From contig GG704596.1 of NCBI GenBank assembly GCA_000161775.1, positions 2,132,178-2,196,177 on the forward strand: 64,000 bases of DNA. Direction: 5' to 3'. The position numbers were made by a program, and so were the translations under genes. The number at the start of each line of letters is the position of its first letter. Position 1 is the stretch's first letter. Under the pieces are notes generated by a model. The model searched no databases. It was given only the letters and a program-made list of their open reading frames with translations, and had not been told where the DNA came from. The DNA comes from Ruegeria lacuscaerulensis ITI-1157. GTDB lineage: Bacteria > Pseudomonadota > Alphaproteobacteria > Rhodobacterales > Rhodobacteraceae. Positions 55,162 through 62,996 of this stretch are shown piece by piece.

Positions 55162-55194
55162 TGCTGCGGTCGCATAACCTCTGCTGCAACGCAT
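55162..55194 (+). promoter_or_regulatory. Tandem PhaR-like sites before phaR
   Basis: TGCTGCGGTCGCAT (55162-55175) and TGCTGCAACGCAT (55182-55194), direct repeats of TGCTGC-N3/4-GCAT, 22 bases before the phaR start. This suggests autoregulation. Confidence 0.6.
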
Positions 55195-55215
55195 CATCCT
55201 TGGGGAGGGTAAACG

Positions 55216-55770
55216 GTGTCGGACAAAGAAAAACCTCTGCTGATCAAGCGCTATGCCAGCCGTCGGCTGTATAACACCGAGACCAGCGACTATGTCACGC
55301 TCGAGGACATCGCGGGCTTCATCCGCGACGGGCGCGAAGTTCAGATCATCGACCTGAAAACCGGTGATGACCTGACCCGCCAGTATCTGCTTCAGATCAT
55401 TGCCGAACATGAAAGCCGCGGCGAAAACGTGCTGCCGGTGAACGTGCTGAACGACCTTGTTCGCAGCTACATGCTGCCGGGCGGGGGCATGATGCCGCAG
55501 TTCCTGCAATCCAGCTTTGAGATGCTGCGCGAAAGCCAGGCCAAGATGATGGAGAACATGAGCGCCATGAACCCCATGAGCAACATGCCTGGGTTCGATG
55601 CGCTGCAGGCGCAGCAGCAGGCGTTTTTGAAAGCCATGACCGGCGGATTGTCAGGCGGATGGTCGGGGCCCGAGAAGGAAGAGAATTCCAAGACCGAATC
55701 CAAGGAAGACCTGGAAGATATCAAGAAGCAGCTGGCTGAGTTGCAGCAGAAACTGTCCAAGCTGAACTGA
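55216..55770 (+). CDS. phaR: PHB synthesis repressor PhaR
   Basis: 184 residues starting with GTG behind GGGGAGGG. PHB/PHA accumulation regulator DNA-binding domain (LLIKRYASRRLYNTETSDYVTLEDIAGFIRDGREVQIIDLKTGDDLTRQYLLQIIAEHE), the PhaR core region GMMPQFLQSSFEMLRESQ, and a charged coiled tail. PhaR leaves DNA when it binds PHB granules and so releases phasin expression. Confidence 0.94.
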   Translation: MSDKEKPLLIKRYASRRLYNTETSDYVTLEDIAGFIRDGREVQIIDLKTGDDLTRQYLLQIIAEHESRGENVLPVNVLNDLVRSYMLPGGGMMPQFLQSSFEMLRESQAKMMENMSAMNPMSNMPGFDALQAQQQAFLKAMTGGLSGGWSGPEKEENSKTESKEDLEDIKKQLAELQQKLSKLN

Positions 55771-55777
55771 CGAAGAA

Positions 55778-55804
55778 AAGGCCCCGATCTGTTGGGCCTT
55801 GTTT
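55778..55804 (+). terminator. Terminator after phaR
   Basis: AAGGCCC (55778-55784) pairs with GGGCCTT (55794-55800), followed by GTTTG. It separates phaR from the convergent aminotransferase gene. Confidence 0.75.
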
Positions 55805-55820
55805 GATGCAACGGGCGTGT

Positions 55821-57035
55821 TCAGGTACCAAAGGCGACCTCAGGTGCCGTGACCTCGCCGACCGAGGCCAGGATGATGTCGGCAATCACGTCCAGTTCCG
55901 CGCGGGTCAGTCGCACGGGAAGGCGCACATCGCAGGCTTTCATCAGCATGGCGCGGGTCTTGGGCAGTTCGACCTGTTCGGGCAGGAATTGCCAGTTCCA
56001 ATAGGCCCGCGCGTTGTCCTGGCTGAGGCCAAACACCTGCACCTTGACGCCCCGGCCCTCGGCTGCGGCGGCGAAGTCGCGGATCTGTTCATCGCTCAGG
56101 TCGACCAGGTTGAACTGGATCGAATCCGGCGCGCGTCGCTCTGGTGGCAGCGGGTCGGGTACTTGGATATGCGGTGACGAGTTCAGGCGCTGCGCCACAT
56201 AGTCGTGGTTGGCCTGCCCTTCGCGCACCCGCCGCGCCAATTCGGGCAACTGCGGCCGGATCACTGCCGCGCTGAGGTTGCTCATACGCAGATTGTAAAG
56301 CGGTAGCTTGTTCTGCCATCGGGCAAAAGCCTGCTCCAGATCGGGCGTATTCTGGCCATGCGGGCCTTTGTGTTTTTTCCAGTTGTGCTCGTAGGCGCCG
56401 GACATGATCACGGCGCGGGCGACCAGGTCGGCGTCGTCGGTGACAAGGATGCCCCCTTCGCCCGCGTTGATCATCTTGTAGGACTGGAACGAGAAACAAC
56501 CCACCTTGCCGATGGTACCGATGTTGCGGCCATGCCACGTGGTGCCCAGCGAATGGGCCGCGTCCTCGATCACTGGGATGTCGCGCGTGTCGCACAGCGC
56601 CATGATCGCGTCCATGTCCGAGGTATGGCCGCGCATGTGGCTGATGATTACCGCCTGAACCCCGTCGAGCTTGGCCGCAAAATCGTCGATGTCGATGCGG
56701 TAATTGTCGCCCACCTCGCACAGGACCGGGACGCAGTCGGCATGCACCACCGACGAGGGCACCGCCGCAAAGGTAAAGCCCGGGATCAGCACCCGCGCGT
56801 CCCGCGGCAGCCCCAGCGCCTTGAGCGACAGGAACAGCGCCGCCGAACAGGACGACACCGCCAGCGCGTATTTGCTGCCCAGCAACGCGGCGAACTCTGC
56901 CTCAAGCAAAGCAACCGGCGCGTCCTGCGGCGCGGTATAGCGGAACAGGTCCCCCGATTGCATCAGGGACACGATTGCGTCTTTGGCAGCGGCAGGGATG
57001 GGTTCGGCGTCGTGAACGTTGGGTGGCAGCGTCAT
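55821..57035 (-). CDS. DegT/DnrJ/EryC1/StrS family aminotransferase
   Basis: 404 residues. ALAVSSCSAALFLSLKALGLPRDARVLIPGFTFAAVPSSVVHADCVPVLCEVGDNYRIDIDDF is the usual core opening; the PLP aspartate is in VIEDAAHSLGTTWHGRNIGTIG and the lysine in FSFQSYKMINAGEGG. Such enzymes put an amino group on a keto-sugar or related ketone. The start at ATG 57035 is chosen over a TTG at 57050. No nucleotide-sugar genes lie nearby, so the product is open. Confidence 0.9.
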   Translation of the reverse strand: MTLPPNVHDAEPIPAAAKDAIVSLMQSGDLFRYTAPQDAPVALLEAEFAALLGSKYALAVSSCSAALFLSLKALGLPRDARVLIPGFTFAAVPSSVVHADCVPVLCEVGDNYRIDIDDFAAKLDGVQAVIISHMRGHTSDMDAIMALCDTRDIPVIEDAAHSLGTTWHGRNIGTIGKVGCFSFQSYKMINAGEGGILVTDDADLVARAVIMSGAYEHNWKKHKGPHGQNTPDLEQAFARWQNKLPLYNLRMSNLSAAVIRPQLPELARRVREGQANHDYVAQRLNSSPHIQVPDPLPPERRAPDSIQFNLVDLSDEQIRDFAAAAEGRGVKVQVFGLSQDNARAYWNWQFLPEQVELPKTRAMLMKACDVRLPVRLTRAELDVIADIILASVGEVTAPEVAFGT

Positions 57036-57146
57036 ATTTGAAAATTCCAAAGGCTAACTGTGGAAAAGATAAAGTGAAAGCCTGCGCAAACCAAGCCTTC
57101 ATTCGCCTGCTGGGCGAAATTTCACCGAACTGTCACAAGCCGTGGA

Positions 57147-58451
57147 TCAAAGGCCCAGCCGATCACGCAGTGCATACCAAGTCATCGCCAGCACCAGCAG
57201 AGGGCTGCGCAGGGCCGGACCGCCGGGAAAAGGCAGAGCGGGCACGCGGGCCATCGTGTCGAACCCTTCGGCTTGGCCCTGGATGGCCAGCGCCATCAAC
57301 TGTCCGGCATGAGTTGCGGTGCCGACCCCGTGACCGGAATAGCCCGAGGCCGACAAAATGTTCGGCGCAAGACGCGTCAGGTAGGGCATCCGCCGCATGG
57401 TGATGGCCAGCGTGCCGCCCCAGGCATATTCGATCCGCACGTCGCGCAGATGCGGAAAGATCTCGGTCATCGGTTTGCGGACCTTGGCCGCGATGTCGGA
57501 TGGAAAGCGATAGCCATAGCTCTCGCCACCGCCGAACAGCAGCCGCCCATCGGCGCTGAGCCGGAAATAGTTCACCACGAATTTCGTGTCGGCCACCGCC
57601 ACGTCCTGCGTCAGAACCTTTGCAGCCTCGGTACCCAACGGCTCGGTCGCAGCGATGAAATTGTTGATCGGCATGACCCGCGCCGCGACCTTGCGGTTCA
57701 GGTTGCCCAGATAGCCATTGCAGGCCAGAACCAAATGGTCGGCCGTGACCGAACCATGTTCGGTGCGAACGGTGACGCGCGGGCCTTCTTGGATGCCCAG
57801 AACCTCGGTGTTTTCGTGCAGCGTCAGACCGGCGGCCAAGGCGGCCTCGGCCAGGCCAAGCGCAAAATTCAGTGGGTGCAGATGGGCCGCGCCCATGTCC
57901 AGATAGCCGCCCGCATAGGCCGGCGAGGGGCAGAGCGCGCGCCCGGCTTCGGCATCCAGAAGCTCGATCTGGTCATAACCATAGACGGTTTTCAGGTGCT
58001 TGGCGTGGGCGTGCAATTCGGCGCGTTCGCGGTCGCTGAAGCCCAACGTGGCGATGCCCGGTTTCAGGTCGCAATCGATGCCGTGGCGTTCGATCAGGGA
58101 TTTGACCAGCGTCTTTGCGTCTTCGGCCAGATCCCACAGCTTGGCCGCGTCGTCGCGCCCCACCAGCTTCTCCAGGTCTTCCTGATCCATGCGCTGGGCG
58201 CTGCCCAATTGGCCACCATTGCGCCCCGAGGCGCCGAAACCCACGCGATGCGCCTCAAGCAGGACCACCCTGAACCCGGCCTCGGCCAGATGCAGCGCGG
58301 TCGAAAGGCCCGTATATCCTCCACCCACGATGCAAACGTCGGCAGTGACATCGCCGCGCAGCGGCTCGGTCGGGGTTCGCGGGTGCGCGGTGGCGGCATA
58401 CCAGCTGGGCGGGTAGGTGCCGCGTTTGTCATTGCTGTACAGCAGGTTCAT
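57147..58451 (-). CDS. puuB: FAD-dependent oxidoreductase, PuuB-like (gamma-glutamylputrescine oxidase type)
   Basis: 434 residues. DAO fold with N-terminal Rossmann motif ADVCIVGGGYTGLSTALHLAEAGFRVVLLEA, FGASGRNGGQLGSAQR, and C-terminal SGYSGHGVGTATHAGQLMALA. The order and length are those of PuuB/OrdL, which oxidise gamma-glutamyl-polyamines. It lies 12 bases after a PuuA-like gene, last in the operon from 60502. A start 3 codons earlier is possible. Confidence 0.88.
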   Translation of the reverse strand: MNLLYSNDKRGTYPPSWYAATAHPRTPTEPLRGDVTADVCIVGGGYTGLSTALHLAEAGFRVVLLEAHRVGFGASGRNGGQLGSAQRMDQEDLEKLVGRDDAAKLWDLAEDAKTLVKSLIERHGIDCDLKPGIATLGFSDRERAELHAHAKHLKTVYGYDQIELLDAEAGRALCPSPAYAGGYLDMGAAHLHPLNFALGLAEAALAAGLTLHENTEVLGIQEGPRVTVRTEHGSVTADHLVLACNGYLGNLNRKVAARVMPINNFIAATEPLGTEAAKVLTQDVAVADTKFVVNYFRLSADGRLLFGGGESYGYRFPSDIAAKVRKPMTEIFPHLRDVRIEYAWGGTLAITMRRMPYLTRLAPNILSASGYSGHGVGTATHAGQLMALAIQGQAEGFDTMARVPALPFPGGPALRSPLLVLAMTWYALRDRLGL

Positions 58452-58463
58452 GGCGCACATGGC

Positions 58464-59822
58464 TCAGACGTTCAGCAGCAGGTGTTCACGCTCCCACGGC
58501 GAAATCACCTGCAGGAATTCCTCGTACTCGGCGCGTTTGACGATACTGTAGACGCGGGCGAACTCGGGGCCCAGAACCTGATGCAAGGCGTCGGCCTCGT
58601 CGAACAGATCCAGCGCGTTGCCCATGACTTGCGGGATGTCGCCGTCACCTTCGTAAGCGTCGCCATAGAACTGGCGGCGCGGGCGGTCCTGATTGACCAG
58701 ACCAAGATATCCGCAGGCCAGCGACACGGCGATGCCCAGATAGGGGTTGCAATCCATCCCGGCAATGCGGTTTTCCACCCGGCGGCTGTCGGGGCCTGAC
58801 AACGGCACGCGGATCCCCGTGGTGCGGTTGTCGCGCGCCCATTCCAGGTTGATCGGGGCGGCATGGTCCTTGACGTAGCGCCGGTACGAGTTGACGTAGG
58901 GCGCCATCACCGCCAGCCCGGCGGGCAGGTGCAGCTGCAGACCGGCGATGAAGTTGTAGAACGCATCGGTCTCGCCGCCCTGAGGCCCCGAGAACAGGTT
59001 CTTGCCCGTTTCCATGTCGATGATCGAGTGATGGATGTGCATGGCCGATCCCGGCTCATCCTCGATCGGTTTGGCCATGAAGGTGGCAAAGCAGTTGTGG
59101 CGCAGCGCAGCCTCGCGGATCAGGCGTTTGAAATAAAACACCTCGTCGGCCAGCTTGACCGGATCGCCATGGCGCAGGTTGATTTCAAGCTGACCGGCGC
59201 CGCCCTCCTGGGTGATGCCGTCGATCTCGAACCCTTGCGCCTCGGCGAAATCGTAGATGTCGTCGATCACGGGGCCGAATTCATCCACGGCGGTCATGGA
59301 ATAGGCCTGCCGGGCCGCCGCCGGACGGCCCGAGCGGCCCATCATCGGCTCGATCCCCTTGGCCGGGTCCACGTTGCGGGCAACCAGAAAGAACTCCATT
59401 TCGGGCGCGACAACCGGTTTCCACCCTTTGTCCTTGTACAGCTGGACCACGCGTTTCAGCACGTTGCGCGGGCTGAACGGAATCGGATCGCCGTCCCGGT
59501 CGTAGGCGTCATGGATCACCTGAAGGGTCCAGTCGCCGGTCCACGGTGCCGCCGAGGCCGTGCTGAAATCGGGCTTGAGGATCATGTCGCGCTCGATGAA
59601 CCCATCCTCGCCGGCGGCCTCACCCCAGTCGCCAGTGATGGTCTGGTAGAAGATGCTGTCGGGTAGATGGAAATAGGCCTGTTTGGCGAATTTCGATGCC
59701 GGAACCGCCTTGCCGCGGGCAATCCCCGGCAGGTCCGAGATGATGCACTCGACCTCGTCCAGCCGGTGCCCTTCGATGTAATCCCGTGCTGCTTGTGGAA
59801 GTTGGTCTGTCCAGTCGGCCAT
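58464..59822 (-). CDS. Glutamine synthetase family protein, PuuA-like ligase (copy 1)
   Basis: 452 residues of type III/PuuA-like glutamine synthetase. N-terminal VECIISDLPGIARGKAVPASKFAKQAYFHLPDSIFYQ; metal/ATP residues in EGGAGQLEINLRHGDP and CFATFMAKPIEDEPGSAMHIHHSI; substrate loop NRTTGIRVPLSGPDSRRVENRIAGMDCNPYLGIAVSLACG. Such enzymes glutamylate amines, not ammonia. Shares one base with the amidotransferase stop (TGATG). Confidence 0.9.
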   Translation of the reverse strand: MADWTDQLPQAARDYIEGHRLDEVECIISDLPGIARGKAVPASKFAKQAYFHLPDSIFYQTITGDWGEAAGEDGFIERDMILKPDFSTASAAPWTGDWTLQVIHDAYDRDGDPIPFSPRNVLKRVVQLYKDKGWKPVVAPEMEFFLVARNVDPAKGIEPMMGRSGRPAAARQAYSMTAVDEFGPVIDDIYDFAEAQGFEIDGITQEGGAGQLEINLRHGDPVKLADEVFYFKRLIREAALRHNCFATFMAKPIEDEPGSAMHIHHSIIDMETGKNLFSGPQGGETDAFYNFIAGLQLHLPAGLAVMAPYVNSYRRYVKDHAAPINLEWARDNRTTGIRVPLSGPDSRRVENRIAGMDCNPYLGIAVSLACGYLGLVNQDRPRRQFYGDAYEGDGDIPQVMGNALDLFDEADALHQVLGPEFARVYSIVKRAEYEEFLQVISPWEREHLLLNV

Positions 59823-60502
59823 CAGGCCCTCTCTTTCTTCAGGAACTCTGCCATGAAACGCCCGATATTGGCGTTGTCATCCGGAGCGTTCCATCGGGTT
59901 TTTGCGTCGTCCATCAGGGCGTCGGGCACCACGCCTTTACCACGTGTCTCCATGAGGCCCTGAATGAAATCGTTGGAGTATTCGGGGTGTGCCTGCACCG
60001 TCCAGATCGTGTCCCCGTAGGCAACCATCGCGTTCTTGCAGAACGCGTTGCTGCCCAATAGCTGGGCGCCGTCGGGCAAGGCCGTCACCTGATCCTGGTG
60101 CCATGCGTTCAATGACACCTTGCGCCCGTCATAGTCATACTCCGTGCGTCCGATCGCCCAACCCTTGTCGAACTTTTCAACCTTGCCGCCCAACGCCTGA
60201 GCGATGATCTGGTGGCCGAAACAGACCCCGATCAACGGTTTTCGTGCCGCTTGGATCTCGCGGATCAGTTGCTCAAGCTTGGGGATCCACGGATGATCTT
60301 CGTAGGCGCCATGCCGCGAGCCGGTAATCACCCATCCATCGCAGTCGCTTGCGCTGTCGGGGAACACATCATCCACCACCGCATAGGTCACGAACTCGAA
60401 ATCGTTGCCGTCCAGCAGGGTGCGGAACATGGCGTCATAGTCGCCGAATTTCTTCTCCAGCGGTTCGGGCGCGTGGCCGGTCTGCAAAATGCCGATTTTC
60501 AT
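59822..60502 (-). CDS. Class I glutamine amidotransferase-like hydrolase
   Basis: 226 residues. Nucleophile cysteine in KPLIGVCFGHQIIAQALGG (about residue 93), GWVITGSRHGAYEDHPWIPKLEQLIR, and the His/Glu pair in WTVQAHPEYSNDF. GMP-synthase type GATase without a synthetase domain. In this cluster it takes the place of PuuD, the gamma-glutamyl hydrolase, though PuuD is of another length and subfamily. The start lies 8 bases after an operator-like palindrome. Confidence 0.86.
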   Translation of the reverse strand: MKIGILQTGHAPEPLEKKFGDYDAMFRTLLDGNDFEFVTYAVVDDVFPDSASDCDGWVITGSRHGAYEDHPWIPKLEQLIREIQAARKPLIGVCFGHQIIAQALGGKVEKFDKGWAIGRTEYDYDGRKVSLNAWHQDQVTALPDGAQLLGSNAFCKNAMVAYGDTIWTVQAHPEYSNDFIQGLMETRGKGVVPDALMDDAKTRWNAPDDNANIGRFMAEFLKKERA

Positions 60503-60510
60503 GGGTCACC

Positions 60511-60526
60511 AAATTTGATCAAATTT
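60511..60526. promoter_or_regulatory. Palindromic operator before the amidotransferase operon
   Basis: AAATTTGATCAAATTT, a perfect 16-base palindrome just upstream of the start at 60502. The core ATTTGATCAAAT is repeated before the second ligase gene at 61940. Confidence 0.65.
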
Positions 60527-60560
60527 AATCTAACCGAGTCGCCGGGAGCGGGCAAGGGGG

Positions 60561-61880
60561 TCAGACGGCCTCGAGATAACTGAGCCAGTGCTGGTCCGGC
60601 GGGATCTGCTCGAAGCGCGCGATTTCCTGACGTTTGGTCATGGCCATGTTGCGGATCAGATCAGCGGGAAAGATGCGCGCGACGATCGGGTCGGTCTCGA
60701 ACGCGGTCACGGCCGAGGCCCAGTCGGCCGCCAATTGCGGCAGACCGTCGAGCTCGTAGGCATTTCCCGTGATCGGGGGCGGGGGTTGAAGGCCGTCCTC
60801 GATGCCGATCAGAGCCGCGCCAAGAACCGCGGCCAGCATCAGATAGGGGTTGATGTCCCCGCCGGCCACGCGGTGCTCGATCCGGCGGGCGGTGGGCGCA
60901 CCGCCCGGAATGCGGATCGCGGCGGTCCGGTTCTCATAGGCCCAAGCCGCGCCTGTGGGGGCATGGGCTCCGGGCACGAGCCGCGTGTACGAATTGCCGT
61001 GCGGAGCAAATATCAGCGTGCTGCCGGGCATGGCGGCCAGACAGCCGGCGACGGCAGAGCGCAGGGCTTCGGTCCCTTCACGCCCGCCATTGTCAAAAAC
61101 GTTGCGGCCCTGGTCATCCAGCACCGAGAAGTGCACATGCATCCCGTTCCCCGCATCCTCGGCATAGGGTTTGGCCATGAAGGTCGCGGTAAAGCCGTGC
61201 TTGCGGGCCAGCCCACGGGTCAATGCCTTGAAAAGCCACGTATCATCGGCGCAGCGCATGGCGTCCTGATGGTTCAGGTTGATCTCGAACTGACCGATGC
61301 CGCTTTCGGAAATGGCGGTCTGGGCGGGAATCCCCATTTCGGCGCACCCGTCATAAAGCTCGGTGAAGAAGGCGTCGAAGGCGTCCATTTCGGCCATCGA
61401 CAGCACCGCCTCGCCATGCAGGCGGCGGCCGGTGACCGGGTTCAGCGGGGGCTGCGGTTGCGCGCCCGAGGAATCGAGCAGGGTGAATTCCAGCTCGGTC
61501 GCGGCAACAACTTTCCATCCGCGCTGGGCATAGCGCGCCAGGACCGCGGCCAGCGCATGGCGGGGATCGCCGGCAAAGGGTGTGCCGTGATCGTCATACA
61601 GGCACATCGGCACCAGCGCCGTGGGTGTGGTCAGCCAGGGCATCGGCACCGGGCCGCGCTCGGTCGGGCGCAGAACGCCATCGGCGTCGCCGGTTTCGAA
61701 CACCAGCGGGCTGCCCTCGATATCGGCGCCCCACAGATCGACGTTCAGCGCCGAAAACGGCATGCGCACCGCGCCGCCGTCCAGCTTGTCGGCGTAGGAC
61801 GGTGGCACGCGCTTGCCGCGCATCTGGCCGTTCAGGTCACAGGCGGCGACGCGAAATGTGTGCAGGGCGGCAAGGTCCAT
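60561..61880 (-). CDS. Glutamine synthetase family protein, PuuA-like ligase (copy 2)
   Basis: 439 residues. Same family as copy 1: SESGIGQFEINLNHQDA, FTATFMAKPYAEDAGNGMHVHFSVLDDQGRN, and NRTAAIRIPGGAPTARRIEHRVAGGDINPYLMLAAVLGAA. Two divergent ligases in one cluster often act on different amines in related organisms. It is transcribed as a separate unit upstream of the amidotransferase operon, with the same palindrome 60 bases before its start. Confidence 0.9.
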   Translation of the reverse strand: MDLAALHTFRVAACDLNGQMRGKRVPPSYADKLDGGAVRMPFSALNVDLWGADIEGSPLVFETGDADGVLRPTERGPVPMPWLTTPTALVPMCLYDDHGTPFAGDPRHALAAVLARYAQRGWKVVAATELEFTLLDSSGAQPQPPLNPVTGRRLHGEAVLSMAEMDAFDAFFTELYDGCAEMGIPAQTAISESGIGQFEINLNHQDAMRCADDTWLFKALTRGLARKHGFTATFMAKPYAEDAGNGMHVHFSVLDDQGRNVFDNGGREGTEALRSAVAGCLAAMPGSTLIFAPHGNSYTRLVPGAHAPTGAAWAYENRTAAIRIPGGAPTARRIEHRVAGGDINPYLMLAAVLGAALIGIEDGLQPPPPITGNAYELDGLPQLAADWASAVTAFETDPIVARIFPADLIRNMAMTKRQEIARFEQIPPDQHWLSYLEAV

Positions 61881-61939
61881 CTGGGGCTCCGTAGCTGTGC
61901 TGCGGCAAACCTAGTCGAGCTTTCTGCCCTTGTCACGAT

Positions 61940-61951
61940 ATTTGATCAAAT
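61940..61951. promoter_or_regulatory. Palindromic operator before the second PuuA-like gene
   Basis: ATTTGATCAAAT, the same core as at 60511-60526, lying 59 bases before the start at 61880 and at the end of the GDCCVxC gene. Confidence 0.6.
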
Positions 61952-62169
61952 TATCCGCAGCAGCTGTCGCCCTGTTGAATGGGCGGGCAGACCACGGTTC
62001 CGTACGAGCAGTAGACACAGCAATCACCCGGCTTGGGTTTCAGCACCGTGTGGCAGGCACTGCATTCATAGAACCATTGGCAGGCGTCGGTGGGCATGGT
62101 CTCGGTCTGGGCGTGGCCGCAGGCGGGGCAGGTCAGGGTGCTTTCAAGCGTTACGGGCGTGTCTGTCAT
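61951..62169 (-). CDS. GDCCVxC domain protein
   Basis: 72 residues. Ten cysteines: CPACGH (14, 17), an ECSACH pair, GDCCVYCSYGTVVCPP and GDSCCG at the end. The signature GDCCVxC gives the family its name; some members carry selenocysteine, but here all are ordinary Cys codons. Members lie beside MerT-like genes, as here (4-base gap), so a mercury or metal role is likely but unproven. Confidence 0.88.
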   Translation of the reverse strand: MTDTPVTLESTLTCPACGHAQTETMPTDACQWFYECSACHTVLKPKPGDCCVYCSYGTVVCPPIQQGDSCCG

Positions 62170-62173
62170 GGTC

Positions 62174-62497
62174 TCACATCTGCTGGATCAGAAATTCGTT
62201 GATGCGGGCCTCGTTGAACACGACGACCCAGGCGAGGGCGGTCATCACGGTGCTGGCCGCCAAGCCCCATTTCAGATGGCGCACCTTGTTGCGCCGATAG
62301 GCCACCAGCCACGCCACCGCAACCAGTGCCGTCGAGGCCGCCAGAACATAGTAGCTGAGCGCCGCAATCTTGCCAAAGACGGCCAGCCAACTGCCACCCA
62401 GGCCCAGCAACATCATCGTCATCGGCAGCACACAGCATGCGCCCACGCCCAGGGCCGACAGGGATCCCGCAAAGCTGAGGCCGAGAAATCCGCGCAT
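62174..62497 (-). CDS. merT: MerT-like mercury transport protein
   Basis: 107 residues, three membrane helices. First helix LSFAGSLSALGVGACCVLPMTMMLLGLGG holds the vicinal Cys21-Cys22 pair of MerT. Second (LSYYVLAASTALVAVAWLVAY) and third (KWGLAASTVMTALAWVVVF) have no further cysteine, so the second Cys pair of classical MerT is absent. Likely brings Hg(II) or a related metal across the inner membrane. No merA or merP follows. Confidence 0.8.
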   Translation of the reverse strand: MRGFLGLSFAGSLSALGVGACCVLPMTMMLLGLGGSWLAVFGKIAALSYYVLAASTALVAVAWLVAYRRNKVRHLKWGLAASTVMTALAWVVVFNEARINEFLIQQM

Positions 62498-62549
62498 CTT
62501 GTTCCTCCGTCATTCAGGGGCCGCGCCATTGCCGCAGCGGGTGGGCAGA

Positions 62550-62580
62550 GGTATAAAACCTGTAGCCACTACAGGATCAA
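62550..62580 (-). promoter_or_regulatory. MerR-type promoter/operator of merT
   Basis: On the minus strand TTGATC (-35, 62580-62575), 19-base spacer, TATACC (-10, 62555-62550). The spacer region holds the dyad CCTGTAG-TGG-CTACAGG (62559-62575). An overlong 19-base spacer with central dyad is the hallmark of MerR-family promoters. Confidence 0.82.
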
Positions 62581-62595
62581 GCGAAACGAGGTCAC

Positions 62596-62985
62596 ATGAT
62601 TGCGATCGGCGAAGCGGCCCGCCAAAGCGGCGTAGGGATCGAGACCATCCGGTACTACGAGCGTGAAGGCATTGTGCCGCGCCCGGCGCGGGCGGCCAAC
62701 AATCGGCGGCTGTATTCCGCGCAGGATGTGGGGCGGTTGCGGTTTCTGAAACGCTGCCGTGACCTGGGGTTTTCGCTGGGCGATGCAAAGGCCCTGCTGG
62801 ACCTGTCCGAGGGCGGCGCGGCCGATTGCGCCGAGGTCAGCGCATTGGCCCAACGTCACATGGACAGCGTCCGCCGCAAGATCGCTGAGCTGCAACGGCT
62901 GGAGGCCGCCCTGGGCGAGCTGACGGCCAATTGCGCCGAAGGGTCGGTGGACTGCCCGATGCTGGGCCGGTTGCGGATGGCCTGA
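62596..62985 (+). CDS. merR: MerR family regulator, mercury type
   Basis: 129 residues. Winged helix IGEAARQSGVGIETIRYYEREGIVPRPAR.NNRRLYSAQDVGRLRFLKRCRDLGFSL, dimerisation helix, and metal cysteines 78, 113 and 120 (AADCAEV, NCAEGSVDCPML), matching the C82/C117/C126 set of MerR, with a shorter loop between the last two (7 against 9 residues). It represses and activates the divergent merT promoter. Confidence 0.87.
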   Translation: MIAIGEAARQSGVGIETIRYYEREGIVPRPARAANNRRLYSAQDVGRLRFLKRCRDLGFSLGDAKALLDLSEGGAADCAEVSALAQRHMDSVRRKIAELQRLEAALGELTANCAEGSVDCPMLGRLRMA

Positions 62986-62996
62986 GCCCCGACGCC

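Noticed and set aside
61951..62169. Selenoprotein form of the GDCCVxC protein
   Set aside because: All signature positions are TGC/TGT cysteine codons; no in-frame TGA.
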